Below are positions 1 through 6,265 of a stretch of DNA of 6,341 nt, piece by piece (position 1 is the first letter of the stretch; each line of letters begins with the position of its first letter). Source of the DNA: Acidobacteriota bacterium (lineage in GTDB: Bacteria; Acidobacteriota; Terriglobia; UBA7540). Made by a program: the position numbers and the translations under genes. Location of the stretch: the NCBI GenBank assembly GCA_021789565.1, contig JAJYJL010000521.1, positions 1 through 6,341 of the forward strand, written 5' to 3'. The notes below the pieces were generated by a model. It was given only the letters and a program-made list of their open reading frames with translations, had not been told where the DNA came from and did not search any database.

Positions 1-524
1 ACTTCCTGGGGCCGGACCTGACACCCGAGGAAAGCAACCGGCTCAGCGAAGAAATTGAAGAGGCCTTTCGCAGGGTCTTCAAGCCGCACGCCAGGCCTTT
101 GCCAGGGCTCGATTCGCTGATCAAGGAATGCCACGCGGCAGGTGTTCCGATGGCAGTGGCCTCCTCAGCCGTGAGAGCCAATATAGAATTTGTGGTGGAC
201 GCGCTCGAATACCGCCCGTACTTCCGAACGATGGTGAGCGGCGACGAAGTGACGCACGCCAAGCCCGACCCGGAGATTTACCTCAAGGCGGCAGACCATT
301 TGGGAATCGACGCGGCTGACGCTGTAGCCTTTGAAGATTCCTATGTGGGGATTGGGGCCGTCAAGAACGCCGGTATGAAATGCGTGGCCATCGCTTCCAC
401 ATTCCCAATCGAAAAGCTTGTGCCCCTGGCCGACCTGGCAGTTCCAAGCTTTGAAGACATCACCCTGGAAAAACTGCGTACACTCTTCGTCGCCGAAGGC
501 GAGTCATCCCGGGTGGCGCGCTGA
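1..524 (+). CDS. HAD-superfamily hydrolase, beta-phosphoglucomutase-like (5' partial)
   Basis: The reading frame is open from base 3 to the TGA at 522-524, giving the last 173 residues; the N-terminus lies beyond the left edge. Numbering from base 3, HAD motif II is the VASS stretch (residues 52-55), motif III is the lysine of AKPDPE (K87), and motif IV is FEDS (E111, D112), where the acidic pair helps bind Mg2+. This is the order and spacing of a subfamily-I HAD phosphatase/phosphomutase, a soluble enzyme acting on small phosphorylated metabolites such as sugar phosphates. The helical stretch before residue 34 is the end of the cap domain. Motif I (DxD), carrying the nucleophile, is off the window. 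A TTG at 99 could be read as a start, but the homologous-looking cap sequence upstream shows the gene begins earlier. It converges with the PAP2 gene, leaving 11 bases between the stops. The substrate cannot be read from this fragment; beta-phosphoglucomutase, phosphoglycolate phosphatase and sugar phosphatase remain possible. Confidence 0.9.
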   Translation, partial: FLGPDLTPEESNRLSEEIEEAFRRVFKPHARPLPGLDSLIKECHAAGVPMAVASSAVRANIEFVVDALEYRPYFRTMVSGDEVTHAKPDPEIYLKAADHLGIDAADAVAFEDSYVGIGAVKNAGMKCVAIASTFPIEKLVPLADLAVPSFEDITLEKLRTLFVAEGESSRVAR

Positions 525-535
525 ACCGTCCACTT

Positions 536-1390
536 TCAATGGCGCAACACCACGAAATGGCTGATAGTGAAGCCTAGCGCCGCTCCCGCAAAAACGTCTG
601 AGGGGAAATGGTCCTGGAGAGTGATTCTTGAGAATCCCACCAGGGTCGCCAAGCCGTACGCAACCCAGGGTACCCAGCGATGCCGCCGGTAGCGTTCCGC
701 GAAAATCGTTGCAATGGAAAAAGCAGCGACCGTGTGACCGGACGGAAACCCGCCGTTGCCCACATAGAATGGGCCTTTGTTCCGCCTGAAAAATGAGTCA
801 GAAAAATCGCCATTCAGGACAATGTCTTTTGGAGGCACGCGACGTGCCACGTCCCTGATTACCAGCGCCAGGATTTCCGAGTCAAGAACCGACTCGGCCG
901 AAAATTGCACTGTCTTCTGCATGTAGGAATCATGTCGGGCAAGTCCTAATGCGTAAACCGACGCAGGGAACAGGGCCATTCCGAAAACAGCATTGCGGCT
1001 GCTCATTACGTTGTTGAATGTGTTGAAAGTCCGGGTGCGGCGGAAGTAAGGATCGTCGTGAGGATCAAGCGCAATCATGCCCGCTGTTGCGCCGACAAGA
1101 CCCAGCGTCTGCAGCCAATGATTGCCTTGCGCCAGGGTTTTTGGAAACAGCCAGATCCGCTTTTGATCGTGCAGAACGTTATGGCCGAATAGTCCCCAGG
1201 AAACAGCGCGAGAAGGCTGGGCGGTTGCAGGTGATGCTTCCCTCTGCGCAGGACCCTGCCCACCTTGAGCGTGGGCCGGATAGGCACCGGCGGCGATCAG
1301 GAAAACAATCAGAAGGAAGCTGTGAAACAGGATGCTCCGCCCCCGCTTGCCCGCCCGCTCAATAAGTGGCTCGGCCTCCGGAAATGTCAT
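536..1390 (-). CDS. PAP2-family membrane phosphatase with signal peptide
   Basis: A 284-residue protein of the phosphatidic acid phosphatase type 2 superfamily, which dephosphorylates lipid phosphates or pyrophosphates at the outer face of the inner membrane. The N-terminus has a basic stretch (ERAGKRGR, residues 11-18), a hydrophobic core (about 20-36) and an AHA-Q junction (39-42), typical of a Sec signal peptide. Hydrophobic segments follow at about 92-108, 134-150, 220-232, 238-253 and 265-282. Motif C2 is FPSGHT (215-220) and motif C3 is SR-x5-H-x3-D (S254, R255, H261, D265), so the catalytic histidines are present. Motif C1 (K-x6-RP) is only loosely represented by the IRDVARRVPP region (178-187). 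The frame is open up to 1591, but those extra residues are an antisense-free shadow inside the SDR gene. The ATG at 1390 puts the signal peptide at the N-terminus and overlaps the SDR gene by 32 bases, suggesting co-transcription. The start has only a weak SD-like GGA. Substrate unknown; undecaprenyl diphosphatase and lipid phosphatase are candidates. Confidence 0.86.
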   Translation of the reverse strand: MTFPEAEPLIERAGKRGRSILFHSFLLIVFLIAAGAYPAHAQGGQGPAQREASPATAQPSRAVSWGLFGHNVLHDQKRIWLFPKTLAQGNHWLQTLGLVGATAGMIALDPHDDPYFRRTRTFNTFNNVMSSRNAVFGMALFPASVYALGLARHDSYMQKTVQFSAESVLDSEILALVIRDVARRVPPKDIVLNGDFSDSFFRRNKGPFYVGNGGFPSGHTVAAFSIATIFAERYRRHRWVPWVAYGLATLVGFSRITLQDHFPSDVFAGAALGFTISHFVVLRH

Positions 1391-2111
1391 AGCACTGTCC
1401 AGTCGTGAACGATGACTCGCGCGAAGCAAGAAAATGCACCAGCGCGGCAATTTCTTCAATTTTGCCCGTACGCCCCATGGGAATTTTACTGACCATGTAT
1501 TCCACGGTAGACTTTGAAATCTTGTCCAAGATCTTGGTGTGGACCACCGCAGGCGAGATGCTATTGACCGTGATGTCGCCTTTGCCCGCAACCTCCTTGG
1601 CCAGAGCCTTGGTCAGGCAAATCACCGCCGCCTTTGTAGCAGAATATGGAATCAAAGTGGGGTTACCTTCCTTGCCTGCGATGGAGGCAACGTTAACAAT
1701 GCGGCCATATTTTCTCTCCAGCATCTCTCCGATCACCGCCTTGCACGTCAGGAAAACTCCCCTGAGGTTCACGGCGTAAACATGGTCGAGGTCCTGTTCA
1801 TTCAATTCCGTCAGAGGCAATGTCCTGCCCGCGATGCCGGCGTTGTTCACAAGAATTTCAATCGGCCCAAGCTTCCGGCGGACTTCACCGATGGCTTTGT
1901 CTACCGACGAAGCCGTTGATACATCACATTGAATGCCCACACCGTCAATCGATTCCGCCACCGAACGGGCAAGGTCTTCTTTCAAGTCCAGCACGGCCAC
2001 GCGGGCGCCGGCAGCGGCCAACCGATGCGAAATTCCTTCGCCAATGCCCTGCCCGCCGCCGGTAACAATTGCGACCTGGTCCTTCAAACTGAAAAAGTCC
2101 TGTGCTCTCAT
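1359..2111 (-). CDS. SDR-family NAD(P)-dependent dehydrogenase, likely sugar-acid pathway
   Basis: A 250-residue classical short-chain dehydrogenase/reductase of normal family length. The Rossmann glycine motif TGGGQGIG is at 17-24. An aspartate ends the second strand (D42, LDL), which usually favours NAD over NADP. D63 contacts adenine, NNAG is at 89-92, and the catalytic tetrad is N115, S143, Y156 and K160 (YSATK). After strand 6 the usual PG is replaced by PA (SPAVVHT, 186-192). By motif alone it would be labelled FabG-like 3-oxoacyl-ACP reductase. Lying directly downstream of a rhamnonate-dehydratase-like gene, it is better read as a 2-keto-3-deoxy-aldonate dehydrogenase, as SDR enzymes do in the non-phosphorylated L-rhamnose and L-fucose routes; that role is inferred from context. 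The ATG at 2111 is preceded by AAGAGG. The dehydratase stop is 69 bases upstream, and the PAP2 start lies inside the 3' end. Confidence 0.94.
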   Translation of the reverse strand: MRAQDFFSLKDQVAIVTGGGQGIGEGISHRLAAAGARVAVLDLKEDLARSVAESIDGVGIQCDVSTASSVDKAIGEVRRKLGPIEILVNNAGIAGRTLPLTELNEQDLDHVYAVNLRGVFLTCKAVIGEMLERKYGRIVNVASIAGKEGNPTLIPYSATKAAVICLTKALAKEVAGKGDITVNSISPAVVHTKILDKISKSTVEYMVSKIPMGRTGKIEEIAALVHFLASRESSFTTGQCYDISGGRATY

Positions 2112-2122
2112 TTTTGATCGAT

Positions 2123-2128
2123 CCTCTT
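2123..2128 (-). promoter_or_regulatory. Ribosome binding site of the SDR gene
   Basis: On the minus strand this reads AAGAGG, ending 11 bases before the ATG at 2111. The spacing is slightly long but it is the only purine-rich SD match in front of that start, and it supports the ATG. Confidence 0.6.
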
Positions 2129-2146
2129 AAGTGCGTGTCTGTTTTG

Positions 2147-2168
2147 AAATCAACCGCAAATTTGATTT
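2147..2168. repeat. Small AT-rich inverted repeat between dehydratase and SDR genes
   Basis: AAATCAA (2147-2153) and TTGATTT (2162-2168) are perfect 7-base inverted arms around an 8-base loop, in the 69-base gap between two co-directional genes. In the minus-strand transcript it could form a weak hairpin just after the dehydratase stop. It lacks the GC stem and long U-tract of an intrinsic terminator, so at most it might affect mRNA processing or partial termination. It may also be chance. Confidence 0.35.
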
Positions 2169-2180
2169 TCTGATGCCGGT

Positions 2181-3353
2181 CTATTCGATGATTTCAAATC
2201 GTTTGAGCCCTTCTTCATCAATCGTCAAGCCCAGTCCTGGCAGGTCTTCACTGAGTTCGATGTAACCGTTAACAGGGGTAGGCTCACCTTTGAAAACATA
2301 CCAGAAGAGTTCGTTACCGACTTCCACATCTACGGGCGGGAAGAACTCAGCCATCGGAGAGTTGTAGCTGGCCATCACCACGTGGAAATTATGCATCTGG
2401 CCGGCGTGGGGAATGACGGGAACTTCGAATGCCTCAGCCATCGCCTGAATTTTCCGCGCCTGGGTAATGCCGCCGACCCGGTTGGTGTCGAACTGGATAT
2501 AGTCAATCGCTTTGGCCTCCAGGAGCTGCCGGAAGCCGTAAAGCGTGAACTCATGTTCGCCACCGGAGATCGGAACCACATTCAGCGCCTTAAGCGCGGC
2601 GTAACCGGCAATATCATCCGGGATCACAGGTTCTTCCACCCAGCGGAGGTTGTATTTTGCTGTCAGAGGAATCATTCGCCGGGCGTAGTCCAGCGTCCAG
2701 CCCATGTAGGCATCCGCCATCAGGTCGATATCATCCCCGATCACTTCCCGCGCGATGCGCAGCAGGTCCAAGTTCTTCTGCATTCCCGCGGCGCCATCCA
2801 CCGGACCCCATCCGAACCGCAGCTTCATGGCGCGGTAACCCTGGTCTTTGTATTGCTGAGCCTCACGGGCCAAATCGTCGAGCGGCTGGCTGTAAAGGCG
2901 GCTGGCATAAACCGGAATTTTCTGCTTGGTTTTCCCGCCCAGCAAGCGGAAGACAGGCTGCTTCAGGATCTTGCCCAGCAGATCCCACAGCGCGATGTCA
3001 ACCGCGCTGATGGCCACCATACCAACGCCTTTTCTTCCAAACGCCATTGTGCGGCGGTACATGTGCTGCCACAAAAACTCGCTGTCGAAGGGATTGGCAC
3101 CGATCAAAATCGGTTTCAAATAAAGATCAATCAGCGACTTGGTAACGCGCGGAGCCAGTGCAGCCTCGCCAATTCCCACGTGGCCGCTGTCCGTGAACAG
3201 CTCAACAATCAGCCAGCCGTGAAACCGGAATGAGCCCATCGGATCCGACTGCAATTCGAGCAGGTCCATAGGGTTCGTACAAAAGTGCGGTTGCGGTGGT
3301 ACAGTCTCTCCTCTCCATTCAACAACCCGGGTGCGAACTTCAGTGATCTTCAC
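2181..3353 (-). CDS. Enolase-superfamily sugar-acid dehydratase, L-rhamnonate dehydratase-like
   Basis: A 390-residue member of the mandelate racemase/muconate lactonizing enzyme group, predicted to remove water from an aldonate to give the 2-keto-3-deoxy acid, Mg2+-dependent and cytosolic. The N-terminal capping domain covers about 1-125 and the barrel the rest. Probable metal ligands are D214 (LMADAYMGW), E240 (RWVEEP) and E266 (SGGEHE). The general base is H316 (VIPHAG), paired with D289 (FDTNRVGG). The capping domain offers H23 and R43 for the carboxylate. From memory, these fall at a nearly constant offset from the E. coli RhmD residues (H33, R59, D226, E252, E280, D302, H329). The segment WGPVDGAAG (182-190) and the C-terminal EPTPVNG (357-363) also look like RhmD. 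The substrate could still be a related acid (fuconate, galactonate, another 6-deoxy acid). The start is GTG behind a strong SD. It heads the operon with the SDR gene. Confidence 0.92.
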   Translation of the reverse strand: MKITEVRTRVVEWRGETVPPQPHFCTNPMDLLELQSDPMGSFRFHGWLIVELFTDSGHVGIGEAALAPRVTKSLIDLYLKPILIGANPFDSEFLWQHMYRRTMAFGRKGVGMVAISAVDIALWDLLGKILKQPVFRLLGGKTKQKIPVYASRLYSQPLDDLAREAQQYKDQGYRAMKLRFGWGPVDGAAGMQKNLDLLRIAREVIGDDIDLMADAYMGWTLDYARRMIPLTAKYNLRWVEEPVIPDDIAGYAALKALNVVPISGGEHEFTLYGFRQLLEAKAIDYIQFDTNRVGGITQARKIQAMAEAFEVPVIPHAGQMHNFHVVMASYNSPMAEFFPPVDVEVGNELFWYVFKGEPTPVNGYIELSEDLPGLGLTIDEEGLKRFEIIE

Positions 3354-3360
3354 GATGCTA

Positions 3361-3369
3361 TCTCCCTTT
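3361..3369 (-). promoter_or_regulatory. Ribosome binding site deciding the GTG start of the dehydratase
   Basis: The minus strand reads AAAGGGAGA, with the GGGAG core (3362-3366) 8 bases before the GTG at 3353. This fixes the start at a GTG. The resulting N-terminus MKITEVRTRVV is the usual first beta strand of the family, so both lines of evidence agree. Confidence 0.8.
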
Positions 3370-3399
3370 CTTTGACGGGCCTGGCGATACTGGCCGGCG

Positions 3400-3427
3400 C
3401 CCTGACGGTTCCACTCCCGGGTCAGGG
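3400..3427. repeat. Inverted repeat CCCTGAC-N14-GTCAGGG upstream of the dehydratase
   Basis: Perfect 7-base arms CCCTGAC (3400-3406) and GTCAGGG (3421-3427) lie around a 14-base centre, about 47 to 74 bases upstream of the dehydratase GTG. The position suits an operator or a 5' leader hairpin for the sugar-acid operon. The arm geometry (21-base centre-to-centre spacing, two helical turns) suits a dimeric regulator, but no regulator gene is in the window and no second copy was seen, so the function is inferred. Confidence 0.4.
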
Positions 3428-3809
3428 GCTTCTAGTTCTGCTTCCCTGCTCAGTGTTAAAGTGTACGACGGCTAAACTACATCAAAATGGCGATTCTTCG
3501 CAATGTTCTTTCCGCTCCAATTAACCCGACCAAAGGGCAACGCATTGTTGCATCGGTCATTTAATTCTTTAACGGTTTCCATGCCATTAAGGAAAATACC
3601 TACGATGCTGGCGCGGGAGGGCTGAATCGGGCGATAATAGATGGCTTTCGGCCTGCCTTCACAGAGGTTACCGAAGATATCTTTGAGTCCGGCCAAAGCG
3701 GCAGAGAAGTCAGGCAGAAAGGCTGGAAAAGTCCAACACGGCGGCATCTTACCAACGCTATCGTGCTAAGAGAATTTGAAGGAAATTGAAGTGCGGATTC
3801 GGGATATTT

Positions 3810-3814
3810 GGAGG
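3810..3814 (+). promoter_or_regulatory. Ribosome binding site deciding the TTG start of the FAD gene
   Basis: A full GGAGG sits 8 bases before the TTG at 3823. The alternative in-frame TTG at 3808 overlaps this SD and has no SD of its own, and no in-frame ATG or GTG lies between the upstream stop (TGA at 3787-3789) and the flavin-binding motif. The TTG at 3823 is therefore preferred. Confidence 0.8.
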
Positions 3815-3822
3815 AACATCGG

Positions 3823-5130
3823 TTGCGAACGGTAATATTGGGAGCAGGAATCAGTGGATTAAGCGCCGCGTACGCTCTTCAGGAGATTTCACCAGGAAGC
3901 TACAGCCTTTACGAGCAGGCACCGTCTGTCGGGGGCCTGTGCCAGACACTGCAAATGGAGGGCTATCAGTTCGATTCGGTTTCACACGTGCTGCATTTCC
4001 GCTCCGAAGAAACGAAAAGGCTGGTCCAGCAAATCGTAGGGGAGGAATTTGTCCGCCAGGAGCGCAGCGCCTGGATTTACTTCCAGCAATGCTATGTACC
4101 CTATCCTTTTCAGACGCACCTTAACGCAATGCCCTCAGCGGCCAAAATCGACTGCCTGAACGGCTATCTCAAAGCATGGGCGAAGCGCACAATAACAGGA
4201 GCACACGATCCGCAAAACTTTGGCGAGTGGGTAGATCAGTACTTTGGCGAAGGCATCGCCCGGCACTTCATGCGGCCTTATAACCAGAAGCTCTGGGGCG
4301 TCGAGCCGGAGAAATTGAGTCTGGACTGGATCAGGCCGTTTGTGCCGCAAACACAACTTCGTCAGGTAATCAGCAACGTCCTCTCAAGGGAAAACCATCA
4401 CGAGGTTGGTTATAACCCATGGTTCTTCTATCCGGCGCGCGGCGGAATCCAGACTGTCTGTGAGGCTTTTCGCGGACGGCTATCAGAAGTTCACCTCAAT
4501 CAGGAAGCCGTGGAAATTGATCTCGACCATCGGACAGTCTTGTTTGGCAGCGGCGAACGGGTGGACTATGAGCGGTTAATCTCAACAATCCCGCTGCCAA
4601 GCCTGGTCAAACAGATTAAAGGCATGCCGGAGGATTTGCAGAGGGAAGTAACCAAGCTCCGCTGGACCTCGCTCCTGAACCTGACGTATTGCCTCAAGCG
4701 GCCCCTTCCGCGGCCCTTTCACTGGGCTTATTTCCCGGAACCTGATTTTCCGTTTTTCCGTCTGGTTTTTCCTTCCAATATCTCCCCCGGGCTCGCGCCT
4801 GAAGGCGGAGGGCTGATTGCGGCAGAAATTTCAAATCCGGAACCGGGAGGAGAAGAAAAACTGGAAAAGCAGGTCTTGGCGTGCCTCTTACAGCTTGGAT
4901 GGATTGAGCAGGCACAGGACGTGATGCGCATCGTCCGGAACTATTTCACTTACGCCTATCCAGTACACGATCTGGAACGGGGCGAACGGGTTCGCCGCCT
5001 GCTGCACTTTTTGCAGACAAAGCGTGTGTGGTCAATCGGGCGTTTCGGGGCCTGGAGATATTCAAGCATGGACGATGCCATCACCGAGGCGTTTCATATT
5101 GTGCCTGCAATCCATGCCTCAGGTTCGTGA
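3823..5130 (+). CDS. FAD-dependent oxidoreductase, UDP-galactopyranose mutase-like
   Basis: A 435-residue flavoprotein of the amine oxidase/protoporphyrinogen oxidase/UDP-galactopyranose mutase (UGM) fold. The dinucleotide-binding strand TVILGAGISGLSAAY begins at residue 3 (GAGISG 7-12), an acidic strand end is LYEQ (29-32), and a VGGLC turn is at 36-40. SHVLHF (54-59) sits where UGMs have their conserved histidine. YNQKLWG (153-159) matches the UGM YTEKQWG signature in style, and the C-terminal SIGRFGAWRYSSMDDA (404-419) matches the UGM flavin-contacting GRLGEY-type motif. In that motif the aspartate expected after the tyrosine is a serine, and the chain is longer than bacterial UGMs (about 370-390), so it is probably not a true Glf. 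A role in nucleotide-sugar or glycoside biosynthesis is suggested by the adjoining sugar aminotransferase. No signal peptide, so cytosolic. Starting instead at TTG 3808 would add five residues. Confidence 0.88.
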   Translation: MRTVILGAGISGLSAAYALQEISPGSYSLYEQAPSVGGLCQTLQMEGYQFDSVSHVLHFRSEETKRLVQQIVGEEFVRQERSAWIYFQQCYVPYPFQTHLNAMPSAAKIDCLNGYLKAWAKRTITGAHDPQNFGEWVDQYFGEGIARHFMRPYNQKLWGVEPEKLSLDWIRPFVPQTQLRQVISNVLSRENHHEVGYNPWFFYPARGGIQTVCEAFRGRLSEVHLNQEAVEIDLDHRTVLFGSGERVDYERLISTIPLPSLVKQIKGMPEDLQREVTKLRWTSLLNLTYCLKRPLPRPFHWAYFPEPDFPFFRLVFPSNISPGLAPEGGGLIAAEISNPEPGGEEKLEKQVLACLLQLGWIEQAQDVMRIVRNYFTYAYPVHDLERGERVRRLLHFLQTKRVWSIGRFGAWRYSSMDDAITEAFHIVPAIHASGS

Positions 5131-6265
5131 ACTGGCGACAGGAGGAAACACTATTCGAACTATTCCAATTGCGCAAGTTTCGCTCGATCAGCGCGAGATC
5201 CGGGCAGTCGAGCATGTTCTGAAGAGTAGAAACCTCAGGGCCGGGCCGATAACCGAAGAATTTGAAGCATCGTTCGCAGCCCAGGTAGGGGCTCGCCACG
5301 CGATCGCTGTGAGCTCGGGGACTGCGGCTCTATATCTTGCTTGTTATGCTCTGCTGCAGCCGGGAGACGAAGTCATTGTCCCGGACTTTACGTTTGTTGC
5401 AACAGCCGCCATGGTGGCAGCGGTAGGCGCAATACCGGTTCTTGCTGACGTTGATCCCAGAAGCTTCACGCTTGATCCGGCGGAGGTTGAACGCAAAACA
5501 ACTCCACAAACGCGCGCGCTTGTTCCGGTCCATCTCTACGGCCAGCCGGCGGACATCGCGGGGCTCGCACGCCTGGCCCGCCAGCATAAGCTGCACATCA
5601 TCTGGGACGCGGCCCAGTCGCACGGAGCGCAATTCCACGGTCAAGACGTTGGATCATTCCCGGACGTGGTTTGCTACTCCTTCTATCCGACAAAGAATAT
5701 GACCACGGGCGAGGGTGGTATGATCACAACTTCCAAGGATTCCATCGCTGCCAAGCTCCGGCTGCTCCGCTCTCACGGCGAGACAAGCCGCTACCGTCAC
5801 GTCCGCCTGGGATTCAATTTCCGTACCACCGATATCGCTTCCGCTCTTGGCAACGTGCAACTGGCCAGACTCCCAAATGCGATCAGGATTCGTCAGCGAA
5901 ACGCCGGCATCCTGTTGAAGGGGATCAGGGGCATTCCGGGGCTTCAAACGCCTGACCCGGTTTCCGGAACGGGACATTCATTCAGCCTGTTTACGATTTG
6001 CATCGATGCCAAGCGTGCGGGAATGTCGCGGGACGAGTTAGCGGAAGCGCTTAAGGAAAAAGGTATTCAGTCGGCTATTCATTACCCGCTGCCGCTGCAT
6101 CGCCAGCCCGTTTTTCGCGGTTACGGGTCCGACCAGGTTCTACCTGTTTCCACCCGCCTGGCAAAGGCCGTTCTTTCCTTGCCTGTCCACCCTGGCGTCA
6201 CGGAAGACGACTGTCACTACATCGCTCGGTCTTTGCGAGAAATCCTGAAATTCGGAAACAACTAA
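5114..6265 (+). CDS. DegT/DnrJ/EryC1/StrS-family PLP aminotransferase
   Basis: From the ATG at 5114 this is a 383-residue fold-type I PLP enzyme of the sugar aminotransferase family, which moves an amino group (usually from glutamate) onto a keto-sugar nucleotide. Features in order are SSGTAAL (67-73, phosphate binding), the VPDFTFVATAA segment (89-99), PVHLYGQPADI (138-148), DAAQSHGA (165-172) with D165 contacting the PLP ring nitrogen and Q168, the Schiff-base lysine K194 in YPTKNMTTGEGG, LGFNFRTTDI (232-241), and HYPLPLHRQPVF (323-334). All catalytic parts are present and the length is normal. The ATG overlaps the FAD gene by 17 bases and has no SD. A strong GGAGG instead precedes an in-frame ATT at 5153, which would give 370 residues beginning IRTIPIAQVSL, closer to the usual family N-terminus. 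It is probably co-transcribed with the FAD gene. The exact sugar substrate is not evident; a PLP-dependent sugar dehydratase variant is unlikely because the lysine is present. Confidence 0.94.
   Translation: MPQVRELATGGNTIRTIPIAQVSLDQREIRAVEHVLKSRNLRAGPITEEFEASFAAQVGARHAIAVSSGTAALYLACYALLQPGDEVIVPDFTFVATAAMVAAVGAIPVLADVDPRSFTLDPAEVERKTTPQTRALVPVHLYGQPADIAGLARLARQHKLHIIWDAAQSHGAQFHGQDVGSFPDVVCYSFYPTKNMTTGEGGMITTSKDSIAAKLRLLRSHGETSRYRHVRLGFNFRTTDIASALGNVQLARLPNAIRIRQRNAGILLKGIRGIPGLQTPDPVSGTGHSFSLFTICIDAKRAGMSRDELAEALKEKGIQSAIHYPLPLHRQPVFRGYGSDQVLPVSTRLAKAVLSLPVHPGVTEDDCHYIARSLREILKFGNN
5141..5145 (+). promoter_or_regulatory. Strong SD sequence placed before an ATT codon
   Basis: GGAGG (within ACAGGAGGAAAC) lies 7 bases before the in-frame ATT at 5153-5155 and downstream of the annotated ATG at 5114. 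It has the same look as the SD of the preceding gene (GGAGGAA followed shortly by the start and CGAAC). It either drives initiation at a rare ATT start or is a chance purine run inside the coding sequence. Confidence 0.5.

Larger units (their letters stand above)
3354..3822. other. Divergent intergenic region, 469 bases, no supported gene
   Basis: The stretch lies between the GTG of the minus-strand dehydratase and the probable TTG of the plus-strand FAD gene, so both promoters must sit here. I found no convincing paired -35/-10 boxes in either direction. The half nearer the dehydratase (3354-3450) is GC-rich and carries a 7-base inverted repeat. The part from about 3450 to 3800 is visibly more AT-rich. 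A minus-strand frame of 91 codons (3472-3747, ATG at 3747) is open there but has no good SD and no recognisable motif. On the plus strand the codon-aligned opposite frame is also open from 3460 to 3789 apart from one TAA at 3562-3564. I recognise neither product; a short orphan gene, a gene remnant or plain spacer are all possible. Confidence 0.55.

Noticed and set aside
490..502. Small GC hairpin TCGCC-GAA-GGCGA near the end of the HAD gene
   Set aside because: The stem is five base pairs inside coding sequence with no following T-run, so it is not a credible terminator for either convergent gene.
1391..1591. Upstream extension of the PAP2 frame by 67 codons
   Set aside because: It lies wholly inside the SDR gene, reads as Arg/Ser/Trp-rich shadow sequence, and would bury the signal peptide in the middle of the protein.
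2382..3233. Long plus-strand open frame (283 codons) opposite the dehydratase
   Set aside because: It is antisense to a protein with every family active-site residue in place. Its translation is rich in His, Arg and Gln without any recognisable domain, and it starts with no SD. It is a shadow of the GC-rich coding strand.
3285..3524. Plus-strand frame of 79 codons spanning the dehydratase start
   Set aside because: It begins within the 5' end of the dehydratase on the opposite strand, crosses that gene's SD and leader, and shows no motif.
3776..3808. Possible sigma-70 promoter (TTGAAG and GATATT) before the FAD gene
   Set aside because: The spacing is about 21 bases from the first TTGAAG and 11 from the second, neither acceptable, and the -10 match overlaps the region just before the SD.
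5024..5113. Upstream extension of the aminotransferase frame by 30 codons
   Set aside because: It lies inside the conserved C-terminal GRFGAWRY region of the FAD gene in another frame and does not resemble the aminotransferase family N-terminus.
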